From contig NZ_CP028923.1 of NCBI RefSeq assembly GCF_005166025.1, positions 1,490,001-1,554,000 of the forward strand: DNA of 64,000 nt, read 5' to 3'. The notes under the pieces were generated by a model that was given only the letters and a program-made list of their open reading frames with translations, was not told where the DNA came from and did not search any database. This document shows positions 8,963-15,597 of the stretch, piece after piece (position 1 is the stretch's first letter; each line of letters starts with the position of its first letter). This DNA comes from Mangrovivirga cuniculi (GTDB lineage: Bacteria > Bacteroidota > Bacteroidia > Cytophagales > Cyclobacteriaceae). A program made the position numbers and the translations under genes.

Positions 8963-9382
8963 ATGAAAAAGTTTATATGGATCAAATTATTTTCAATATT
9001 TCTATTTACAGTTTTTGTTATTGCTTTCACTATTAATTTAATTGATTACATAGCATATATTAATAATAGAATAATAGTCAAAGCATCAATTATTGATGTA
9101 AATCCTGGTTCAACGTCAGGATATAAAGATTACAAATTATCTATTAATGATACTGTTACTTCAACAATATCATCATCAGAAGATTTTGCAATAGACGAGA
9201 CTTTAAAAGTCTATTTTGTACCCGATTATAATAGTGTATATCTAATTAATGAAAATTTATTTTTAAATTTGCTTTTACTTTTTATTGGAATACTCTTTAC
9301 CCTGTTCATATTAGTTAAATCATTTAAGGAACCTAATTTTGTTAAAGATATGTTTAGTCTCAATAGAGGAGAGGGTGGGTAA
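8963..9382 (+). CDS. Membrane protein, candidate immunity protein for the Rhs tip
   Basis: 139 residues from the ATG at 8963 (MKKFIWIKLF); an upstream TTG would add six residues. It has one membrane helix near the N-terminus (about 8-30), a soluble beta-rich middle, a second helix (about 95-117) and a short tail, an arrangement like DUF3592 proteins. It follows the Rhs tip by a few tens of bases and is very AT-rich, like the end of the Rhs frame. Position directly after a polymorphic toxin tip is the main reason for the immunity proposal. Confidence 0.55.
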   Translation: MKKFIWIKLFSIFLFTVFVIAFTINLIDYIAYINNRIIVKASIIDVNPGSTSGYKDYKLSINDTVTSTISSSEDFAIDETLKVYFVPDYNSVYLINENLFLNLLLLFIGILFTLFILVKSFKEPNFVKDMFSLNRGEGG

Positions 9383-9392
9383 AAGGATTGTC

Positions 9393-9640
9393 TTGTCCTG
9401 AAATAGGTTTACACAATTAGATGTAAACAAAATGAATTATTCTAAGAAAAGAGTACCCCGCTGTTAGTAGTTTAGCGATAGCGTAATTACGAACATTAAA
9501 TGAAAAGCAGGGATTGTCTGAACTAGGATTTATAGGATAGAAGGATTTTAGGATAAGAAACTAAAGCCCCCACTCGGGCGCGTTGTTTTTTCAACAAAAC
9601 GCGTTCGGCTAGTATGTTTGAAGAAAGGATGTCAGGATAA
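9393..9640. repeat. Repeat fragments, possible IS end
   Basis: The stretch from about 9393 (GTCCTGAAATAGGTTTACA) with TTTACA/TGTAAAC half-sites looks like the terminal part of an insertion sequence, but no transposase follows. It is followed by a degenerate copy of the TAGCGATAGCG hairpin (9463-9500) and a TCTGAACTAGGATTTATAGG tract that also occurs near 6428 and 14548. No gene is seen from 9383 to 10492 apart from relic 2. Confidence 0.4.
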
Positions 9641-9647
9641 GAAACCC

Positions 9648-9677
9648 AAAGCCTCTGCTAGATCAGGGGCTTTTTTT
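9648..9677 (+). terminator. Hairpin terminator beside XRE relic 2
   Basis: AAAGCCTCTG pairs with CAGGGGCTTT, followed by seven T on the plus strand. It would also form on the minus strand after the relic stop codon. Same unit as at 5779 and 14594. Confidence 0.7.
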
Positions 9678-9823
9678 ATGAATACGCTTTTTTAGCTTTA
9701 AAATCCCGGATTGACATATCCATGAAGTAGTAAATCTTCTCCTGGATGTCTTCGGGTAGCTTTTGGAGTTCGAGTACCCGGTTGAGTGTTTTTTTATTAA
9801 TGAACTCATTGGCAAACTGCTGC
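9676..9823 (-). pseudogene. Relic 2 of the C-terminus of an XRE-type regulator gene
   Basis: The minus strand reads QQFANEFINKKTLNRVLELQ, then KLPEDIQEKIYYFMDMSIR, then DFKAKKAYS and a stop at 9676-9678, about 48 residues without interruption. Upstream the frame runs straight into a palindrome (9826 onward), so the DNA-binding N-terminal half is missing. Its ending is typical of Bacteroidota XRE-family regulators of about 110-120 residues. Confidence 0.65.
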
Positions 9824-10140
9824 TGCTCGACATTTGCAATGTCGTGCTGTTATCATAGAATCTGTGATCCTAATTAAATTAAAGGCGATACAATCGCCAA
9901 CCTCAAGCATCCTCGTTCCAAACGAGGACGATTGCTGCTTTTAATTACGAAGCTGCATGTTATATTGATACAGAATTTTTCATCATTTATAGATGATGAA
10001 TTTTTAAAAACTACTCCATCGCCCATGTTTAGCGAAGCGTAACGAGGGTGTATTGAGAACAGCGTTTGTAACGCTGAAATTGTTGCCTCTAATTAGAAAG
10101 CTGCTGTTTGACATTTGCAATGTCGAACTGTTATCATAGG

Positions 10141-10375
10141 ATCTGTGATCCGGATTAAGAAGGAATTGTTTGAGTTGATTTGGGCACAAGTGGGACGCAT
10201 GCCCTAGTGTGGCAATTATTGGTGGATTGCAAATCCACCGATATGGCTTCGGAATTGCAAATTCCGAAGAGCGCAATTTTTCATATAAATCATATAATTA
10301 AAATTGAATCAGAATGAAAAGCCGCTGTTCGACATTTGTAATGTCGTACCGTTATCATAGGATTTGTAATCCGGA
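10141..10375. repeat. Palindrome cluster after the duplication
   Basis: Contains a stem GGTGGATT/AATCCACC palindrome at about 10220, a stem CTTCGGAATT unit at about 10246-10268, and a CGACATTTGTAATGTCG unit near 10329-10345. All are members of the same families as cluster A. It ends just before the promoter region of the BlaI-type gene. Confidence 0.7.
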
Positions 10376-10421
10376 TTAAAACATAGTTAGTTCGTTGTCT
10401 TACAGTTACTTGTGTAGTGTG

Positions 10422-10479
10422 TTACTATAAAAGTAATCATATAATTATAAATATAGTTGTATAATTATTTTTATAGTAA
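10422..10479. promoter_or_regulatory. Candidate BlaI-type operator region
   Basis: A perfect 10-base inverted repeat, TTACTATAAA at 10422-10431 and TTTATAGTAA at 10470-10479, brackets the AT-rich stretch upstream of the regulator start at 10493. The left arm is itself part of TTACT-n5-AGTAA. BlaI/MecI repressors bind inverted repeats over their own promoters, so autorepression is likely (family knowledge plus position). Confidence 0.6.
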
Positions 10480-10492
10480 TACATTTGTCATC

Positions 10493-10876
10493 ATGAAAGA
10501 GTTAACTAAGGCAGAAGAACAAGTAATGAACATTGTCTGGAAACTGGAAAAGGCATTCTTAAAAGATGTCGTTGATGAGTTTCCTGAGCCCAGGCCAGCA
10601 TACACGACTATATCGACTGTTATGCGGGTGTTGGTGAAAAAAGATTTCATCGCATATAATACCTATGGGAAGGTTCATGAATATTTCCCTAAAGTTTCAA
10701 AGGAAGATTACTTTAAGAATCATATAGGAGGAGTGATCAAAAACTTTTTTGATGGCTCTTTTAATCAGTTTGCTTCCTTTTTTACCAATTCGCAAAATGC
10801 GGGGGTTGATGAACTTGAAAAAGTTAAGAAAATGCTTGAGAATAAAATTGATGAGTTAAAAAAGAAAGATGAATAA
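10493..10876 (+). CDS. BlaI/MecI/CopY family transcriptional repressor
   Basis: 127 residues from the ATG at 10493 (MKELTKAEEQVMNIVWKL), the family's usual start; an in-frame start 12 codons upstream would lie inside the operator and is less likely. The winged helix covers about residues 1-75, with PAYTTISTVMRVLVKKDFI as the recognition region, and the C-terminal half is a helical dimer part. In beta-lactam systems this repressor is cleaved after signalling by the M56 membrane peptidase. The next gene, which overlaps by 8 bases, encodes such a peptidase, so the two form one signalling unit. The regulated output beyond this operon is not visible. Confidence 0.9.
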   Translation: MKELTKAEEQVMNIVWKLEKAFLKDVVDEFPEPRPAYTTISTVMRVLVKKDFIAYNTYGKVHEYFPKVSKEDYFKNHIGGVIKNFFDGSFNQFASFFTNSQNAGVDELEKVKKMLENKIDELKKKDE

Positions 10877-12140
10877 GTTTTTAGTTTATATCGCAGAGGT
10901 CAGCATTGTATTTTCGCTCCTCACAGTCATCTATTATTTGTTTTTAAGGAGGCTTACTTTTTATAGTCTTAATCGCTTCATTTTGCTATCTATAATACCG
11001 GTTTCATTGATCATTCCACAGTTAAAATTGAATTTCGGATTTAGCGAAAGCATTATGGTTTCTCCTTTTTCCGAATACGGTTCTGCATCTCCGGGTGCTG
11101 AAGTAATAGCAGAAGGGAAGGTCAGTTCGGGAATTATTGATATGAATGAAATTACTTTGTGGATCTATTTTAGCGGAATGGTGATTTTCTCTTTCATATT
11201 TATTTTCAATATCACCAGGGTTTTTCTGCTTGCTAAAAGATCTTCAAGCCGGGATTACAACGGTTACAAAGTAATCCAAACAGATATTCCTCATGTGTTT
11301 TCTTGTTTTAAGATGATTTTTCTTCCGAAGAATTATGATCTGGCGAGTCATGGATCAATCCTGGAGCATGAAAAAGCACATATCCGTATGTATCACACCG
11401 TTGATCTGATTATTACCGAATTATTCATCATTCTGAGTTGGTTTAATCCTTTTGCCATACTCTTTCGAAGTCAACTCAGGTCTGTGCATGAATACCAGGC
11501 AGATCAACAAGTAATAGCATCCGGAGTCAGGAAATCTGACTATCTGCAACTAATGCTGAGTTCGATAACTATGACAAGTTCTCAGAGCATTACAAGCAGC
11601 TTTAACAGTTTAACAATTAAAGAAAGAATTGAAATGATAACAAAAAATAAAAGTAAAAGAACAGAGCAATTGAAGTATTTGGTATTAGTACCTGCTCTTG
11701 TGTTTATGATATCAGCGTTTGCTCATTTTATAGGATCCGAACCAAGGGTTATGCCGATACAAAAAGGATATGAATATAAGCTGACAGCAAAATTCAATAA
11801 ACATGTGGTGATACCGGAGAAAGGAATAGATAAAGTGCATGGTGGAATAGATTTTGCTGCAAAAGAAGGAACACCAGTGGTTGCTTCCGGTGCCGGCAAA
11901 GTTATTCATGCCAAAATAAAAGGTAACTGGGGTAACCTGGTAATTATTGATCACGGAGATGGCTTAATATCCAGGTACGCTCATTTGCAGGGATTTGATG
12001 TTAAAATAGGTGAGGAGGTCAGTGAAGGAGATGTGATTGGTAAAGTCGGAAATACCGGAAAATCCACAGGTCCACATCTTCACTTCGAAATAGAACGAAA
12101 TGGAAAGAAATTGGATCCGGAAGATTTCATCAAATTATAA
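10869..12140 (+). CDS. M56 (BlaR1-like) and M23 fusion metallopeptidase
   Basis: 423 residues in two parts. Residues 1-290 form an M56 membrane peptidase, with membrane helices near 5-25, 35-52, 97-122 and 178-198, the zinc site HEKAH at 167-171, HEYQAD at 207-212 and another hydrophobic segment at 271-288. Residues 300-423 form an M23 (LytM) domain with the zinc ligands in HGGID (His324, Asp328) and HLH (403-405), plus His372. In place of the penicillin-binding sensor of BlaR1, this protein has a peptidoglycan-hydrolase-like domain outside the membrane. M23/M56 fusions are known in Bacteroidota. Sensing of cell-wall state is a reasonable inference. All ligands of both domains look intact. 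Confidence 0.9.
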   Translation: MNKFLVYIAEVSIVFSLLTVIYYLFLRRLTFYSLNRFILLSIIPVSLIIPQLKLNFGFSESIMVSPFSEYGSASPGAEVIAEGKVSSGIIDMNEITLWIYFSGMVIFSFIFIFNITRVFLLAKRSSSRDYNGYKVIQTDIPHVFSCFKMIFLPKNYDLASHGSILEHEKAHIRMYHTVDLIITELFIILSWFNPFAILFRSQLRSVHEYQADQQVIASGVRKSDYLQLMLSSITMTSSQSITSSFNSLTIKERIEMITKNKSKRTEQLKYLVLVPALVFMISAFAHFIGSEPRVMPIQKGYEYKLTAKFNKHVVIPEKGIDKVHGGIDFAAKEGTPVVASGAGKVIHAKIKGNWGNLVIIDHGDGLISRYAHLQGFDVKIGEEVSEGDVIGKVGNTGKSTGPHLHFEIERNGKKLDPEDFIKL

Positions 12141-12162
12141 TAGCATTTCAGGTCAACAAATA

Positions 12163-12193
12163 AAACCGGGTGAGGATTCTCCCCGGTTTTTTT
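12163..12193 (+). terminator. Rho-independent terminator after the M56-M23 gene
   Basis: Stem AAACCGGG with CCCCGGTTT around a short loop, followed by a run of T. Confidence 0.8.
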
Positions 12194-12225
12194 ATTATAA
12201 GAGGCGCCCGTATCTGGACCTTATT

Positions 12226-12421
12226 ATCGGCGATACAATTGCCAACCTCACACATCCTCGTTACAAACGAGGACGATAAACATCTCCTTAGGAAACATAA
12301 TTAATAGTTGTTCCATCGACCTTGTTTAGCGAAGCGCAACGAGGTTGTTATCGAGACCAGCGTTTGTAACGCTGTGAATAAATACTGATTTTACATTTTA
12401 TAAAAGTTTGAAGTTGTCTTG
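12226..12421. repeat. Palindrome cluster ending in junction sequence J2
   Basis: Contains GGCGATACAATTGCC, a CCTCGT/ACGAGG unit, the TTTAGCGAAGCG-core unit near 12325 and a CAGCGTTTGTAACGCTG unit near 12359-12375. At 12389-12421 it carries a short version of the junction found before the Rhs fragment and the EndoU tip (ACATTTTATAAAAGTTTGAA then GTTGTCTTG). The next gene starts about 100 bases later. Confidence 0.7.
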
Positions 12422-12518
12422 TGATTCGAGACGCTTGGTAAATTTTGATTTAAACTAAATCAACAAATTTATATCATCCAATTTTTTGATATATTAGGGA
12501 TTTAGGCGATAAGAAATC

Positions 12519-13292
12519 ATGAAGAAAAAATCAGAAATTAGAATTTCATATTTAGATAGTGAAAGCCAAATATCCCAAAATATTAGATTGGGGTTGAATG
12601 GGTATCTGAATTTATTAAAGCTTCAAGATGAAAAATGCTTAACTTTTGATAAAGCAATTAGAATTGAACTAGGTGAAGATTTAGAGAATAAGGTAATTAA
12701 TTTTGATGATTTTGAGTATTTGGCAAGAGTAAAAATTAGTAGGGTTCCTGAAATTTTTAATAGTAGAAATGATTATAATGTACTTATTGAGTCAATTTTT
12801 AAAGAGATATTAAACTTGTTAAAAAATAAATTCAATTTCGATACTTCTAGTTTGGAAAAAGCAATTGAGAATGTAAGAATCAAGGAATTTATTGAGTTCA
12901 AGCAAATTGGAGAGTTTAAAGAAATTGAAGATTTTAAATTAATGCTTGGAGCGAATTTTAATATACATAAAACTAACTTTTTTGTAATTATTTTCAATTC
13001 TGATAAAAAGAAAGTATTCGAGTATAACCTTTATTCATTAATGTCTTCACAAACTATTATAAATGAATATTTTCCTGAATTTTCCAATCATAAAAAGAAT
13101 CAAGTTGATATACTTTTACGAAGATTAGCGAGAAGATATAGCATAGTTTCTTATAACCACACTTTTGAAGTACAAGTGGATGATAAATTCCCATCTGATT
13201 TAGTAGAGTTAAAATTAAAAGCATTAAATCCCGATACATTACAAAAAGATAGGATTGAAATTCTAAAGGAATGCCTTCAACACGGAATTTGA
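12519..13292 (+). CDS. Orphan protein of unknown function, strongly AT-rich
   Basis: 257 residues that I do not recognise. There is no signal peptide or membrane helix; it is rich in Lys, Glu, Ile, Asn and Phe, with a likely helical middle (SIFKEILNLLKNKFNF) and a conserved-looking C-terminal part (HTFEVQVDDKFPSDL). Base composition is clearly lower in GC than in the housekeeping genes of the window. It stands alone between two palindrome clusters and behind a junction sequence shared with two toxin cassettes. It may be part of a toxin-immunity cassette, but nothing in the protein itself shows that. Confidence 0.6.
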   Translation: MKKKSEIRISYLDSESQISQNIRLGLNGYLNLLKLQDEKCLTFDKAIRIELGEDLENKVINFDDFEYLARVKISRVPEIFNSRNDYNVLIESIFKEILNLLKNKFNFDTSSLEKAIENVRIKEFIEFKQIGEFKEIEDFKLMLGANFNIHKTNFFVIIFNSDKKKVFEYNLYSLMSSQTIINEYFPEFSNHKKNQVDILLRRLARRYSIVSYNHTFEVQVDDKFPSDLVELKLKALNPDTLQKDRIEILKECLQHGI

Positions 13293-13311
13293 TAAATTAA
13301 TTGTCTAATCG

Positions 13312-13625
13312 GACTTTCATTCTGGCTGGATTACAAATCCAGAAGAGCATCAGTATTAAATTAATCAGAGTTACAAATTGAAAGAACTTTCATGAAAGAA
13401 AGCTGCTGTTCAACATTTGTAATTTTGAACTTTTATCATAGGATCTGTGATCCGAATTTATAAAGGCGATACAATCGCCAACCTCACACATCCTCGTTGC
13501 AAACGAGGACGATTGACTTCTATGTAGGTATCATATTAATAACTGCATCGACCTTGTTTAGCGAAGCGCAACAAGGTTGTTATCGAGACCAGCGTTTGTA
13601 ACGCTGAAGTTGCTGCCTCAAGTTA
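13312..13625. repeat. Palindrome cluster
   Basis: Units include a GGATTACAAATCC palindrome at about 13326, an imperfect AACATTTGTAATTTTGAAC unit, the AGGATCTGTGATCC motif near 13439, AAAGGCGATACAATCGCC near 13463, CCTCGTTGCAAACGAGG near 13492, the TTTAGCGAAGCG core near 13557 and CAGCGTTTGTAACGCTG near 13589. The order matches that in the duplicated segments. No gene is seen here. Confidence 0.7.
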
Positions 13626-13716
13626 GTTTTGATCACTGCATAGAAGAAAGTAGCATTAGACATTTTCAATTAGTAAAATTCCATAGAGCTTTTCTATTGA
13701 GTAGTGTGAATTTTAA

Positions 13717-14064
13717 ATGTATTATTGTGATAAAATGACCGAGTCACAGACTCTGCATTTCATAAAAAGTTTGAAGTTGTCCTTCGGAACACTCCAAACA
13801 GCGGGGGTGGAAATATATGGAAAGAAAGGTGATGGTAAAGGTGGTTGGGTTGATGGATGGATCAACAAAAAGTCAACTTTCTTCCCAGACAGCTGGTCGA
13901 AATCAAAAATACAAGCTGAAGTTGCACATGCTTTCAAGACGAAAGAATTTGATAGACTAGAGAATGGAGCAGAGATTTTTAGAGGAACAGGTTCGGATGA
14001 TTCAATTATAGAAATCGTGATAAGAGGCGGAATAGTCAAGACAGCTTATCCTATAATTCCATAA
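13717..14064 (+). CDS. Orphan EndoU-like toxin tip (truncated polymorphic toxin C-terminus)
   Basis: 115 codons open, of which the first ~31 come from leader and junction sequence. The remaining ~84 residues look like the C-terminal part of the bacterial EndoU nuclease domain (PF14436): KKSTFFPDSWSKSKIQAEVA, then GAEIFRGTG, and the ending VIRGGIVKTAYPI. EndoU toxins cleave RNA and are carried at the ends of Rhs, CdiA and similar proteins. The N-terminal GGH-type histidine region of the domain is not visible, so this copy is probably incomplete or inactive by itself. It is followed two bases later by a candidate immunity gene. Such displaced tips act as reservoirs for recombination into full Rhs genes (family knowledge; use here is inference). 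Confidence 0.65.
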   Translation: MYYCDKMTESQTLHFIKSLKLSFGTLQTAGVEIYGKKGDGKGGWVDGWINKKSTFFPDSWSKSKIQAEVAHAFKTKEFDRLENGAEIFRGTGSDDSIIEIVIRGGIVKTAYPIIP

Positions 14065-14066
14065 AG

Positions 14067-14498
14067 ATGATGAATAAGTCAAGATTTGGTTTAAGCATGA
14101 AGATTGTAAGTAAGAAAGAACACCAATTAAATGGATATCTTGTGATTTTTTACTTATCAAAAGATGGCCGTTTACTTGTAGACGTAATAGATGAAGAAAG
14201 CGATTCACATAGTTATATTGAAGGATTTTTACATCATTGGAGTGACTTTGGTGATATAAAGGAAGACCTTATACCTATGATAGACTCGGTTAAGAATGGT
14301 TATTCTGTAAATGAGTTTGTAAGTTCTGAAATCTCATGTGCTTATATTGAATCGGAAACAACCTTTTTTATTCATGAAAGTGATATAGGTGAAGGAAAAA
14401 TAGAAGCAGCAAAAGATCCAAATAGGCATATGCCTACTTCAATATTTGAAAAGATTATCTTAAAATGGGTTGAATTTCTAGAGAGCCAAGGTAGATGA
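14067..14498 (+). CDS. Candidate immunity protein for the EndoU-like tip
   Basis: 143 residues, or 133 if the third ATG at 14097 (MKIVSKKEHQ) is the real start. It is acidic and soluble, without signal peptide or membrane helix. The alternating pattern LNGYLVIFYLSKDGRLLVDV and SEISCAYIESETTFFI suggests a mixed alpha/beta fold. I do not recognise a family. Position directly downstream of a toxin tip and the acidic character fit an immunity protein. A terminator hairpin follows at 14594-14622. Confidence 0.55.
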   Translation: MMNKSRFGLSMKIVSKKEHQLNGYLVIFYLSKDGRLLVDVIDEESDSHSYIEGFLHHWSDFGDIKEDLIPMIDSVKNGYSVNEFVSSEISCAYIESETTFFIHESDIGEGKIEAAKDPNRHMPTSIFEKIILKWVEFLESQGR

Positions 14499-14593
14499 GA
14501 TTTTTCACTTGGGCGCTTTGCTTTTTCAGCAAAATGCGTTCGGGATGTCTGAACTAGGATTTATAGGATAAAAGGATATCAGGATAAGAAACC

Positions 14594-14622
14594 AAAGCCT
14601 CTGATCACTCAGGGGCTTTTTT
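14594..14622 (+). terminator. Hairpin terminator beside XRE relic 3
   Basis: AAAGCCTCTGA pairs with TCAGGGGCTTT and is followed by T residues on the plus strand, so it can end the transcript of the gene at 14067. It also lies just beyond the stop codon of the minus-strand relic. Confidence 0.7.
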
Positions 14623-14768
14623 ATGAATAAGCCTTTTTAGCTTTAAAATCCCGGATCGACATATCCATGAAGTAGTAAATCTTTTCCTGGATGTCATCGG
14701 GTAGTTTTTGAAGTTCGAGTACCCGGTTGAGTGTTTTTTTATTAATGAACTCATTGGCAAACTGCTGT
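14621..14768 (-). pseudogene. Relic 3 of the C-terminus of an XRE-type regulator gene
   Basis: The minus strand reads QQFANEFINKKTLNRVLELQ, KLPDDIQEKIYYFMDMSIRD and FKAKKAYS, with a stop at 14621-14623. The sequence is open but lacks the N-terminal helix-turn-helix half, where a palindrome takes over. It differs from relic 2 at a few positions, for example Asp for Glu after KLP. Confidence 0.65.
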
Positions 14769-15085
14769 TGCTCGACATTTGCAATGTCGTGCTGTTATCA
14801 TAGAATCTGTGATCCTAATTAAATTAAAGGCGATACAATCGCCAACCTCAAGCATCCTCGTTCCAAACGAGGACGATTGCTGCTTTTAATTACGAAGCTG
14901 CATGTTATATTGATACAGAATTTTTCATCATTTATAGATGATGAATTTTTAAAAACTACTCCATCGCCCATGTTTAGCGAAGCGTAACGAGGGTGTATTG
15001 AGAACAGCGTTTGTAACGCTGAAATTGTTGCCTCTAATTAGAAAGCTGCTGTTGACATTTGCAATGTCACACTGTTATCATAGGA

Positions 15086-15556
15086 TCTTTGATCCTAAAA
15101 ACTCTAATGAAAGAGGTAGAAAATAGCTCGATTAGGCTGCCATCAACAGACAGATTCCTCCTTTCGTCGGAATGACGTTGTGAAGGAAGTTTCTACCAGA
15201 AAGGAACAAATCTGCTCCATTGCTTGCCTGTGTCTCCACAGGCAGGGTGTAATTTGGGTTTGCATTTCAAGTGGGGACATTTGAAATCAGCGGCTGGGAT
15301 GATGTGGCTACTCGACATTTGCAAATGAAATTTAATTTTATTGCTGGATTACAAATCCATGGATAAGGCTTCGGAATGGCAAATTCCGAAGAGCGTAAAT
15401 TTGCGGCGATGCAATCGCCAACCTCACGCATCCTCGTTGCAAACGAGGACGAGGGGCGTGTTAAATATTAAACCACAGTTGCTTGACTGTGTCTTCACAG
15501 GCAAGGTGTAGTTGGATTTACATTTCAAGTGGGGACACTTGAAATCAGCGACTGGG
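15086..15556. repeat. Palindrome cluster upstream of the secreted protein gene
   Basis: Two copies of the long hairpin unit (15220-15303 and about 15478-15553), with inner hairpins such as 15225-15244 (stem TGCCTGTG, loop TCTC). A GGATTACAAATCC palindrome, an imperfect GGAATGGCAAATTCC copy and a CCTCGTTGCAAACGAGG unit are also present. The TCGTCGGAATGACG phrase near 15165 is unrelated. No gene is seen from 14499 to 15597 except relic 3. Confidence 0.7.
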
Positions 15557-15597
15557 TTCTTCTAGCATCTGTCACCTTAATTACCGAATTTTAGATT

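Larger units (their letters stand above)
9631..10140 (+). repeat. Direct duplication, copy 1 (~0.5 kb)
   Basis: From the TCAGGATAAGAAACC stretch through relic 2 and four palindrome units, this segment is nearly identical to 14579-15085 in the same orientation, with only scattered differences. The two copies flank about 4.4 kb holding the BlaI/M56 pair, the orphan gene and the EndoU tip with its neighbour. Confidence 0.85.
14579..15085 (+). repeat. Direct duplication, copy 2 (~0.5 kb)
   Basis: Nearly identical to 9631-10140 in the same orientation: same hairpin terminator, same XRE relic and the same order of palindromes. Few differences are seen, for example a lost base in CTGCTGTTGACATTTGC near 15048. 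Confidence 0.85.

Noticed and set aside
9631-15556. CRISPR array
   Set aside because: The repeats are palindromes of many different stems, irregularly spaced and mixed with other units. There is no constant repeat with equal spacers and no cas gene.
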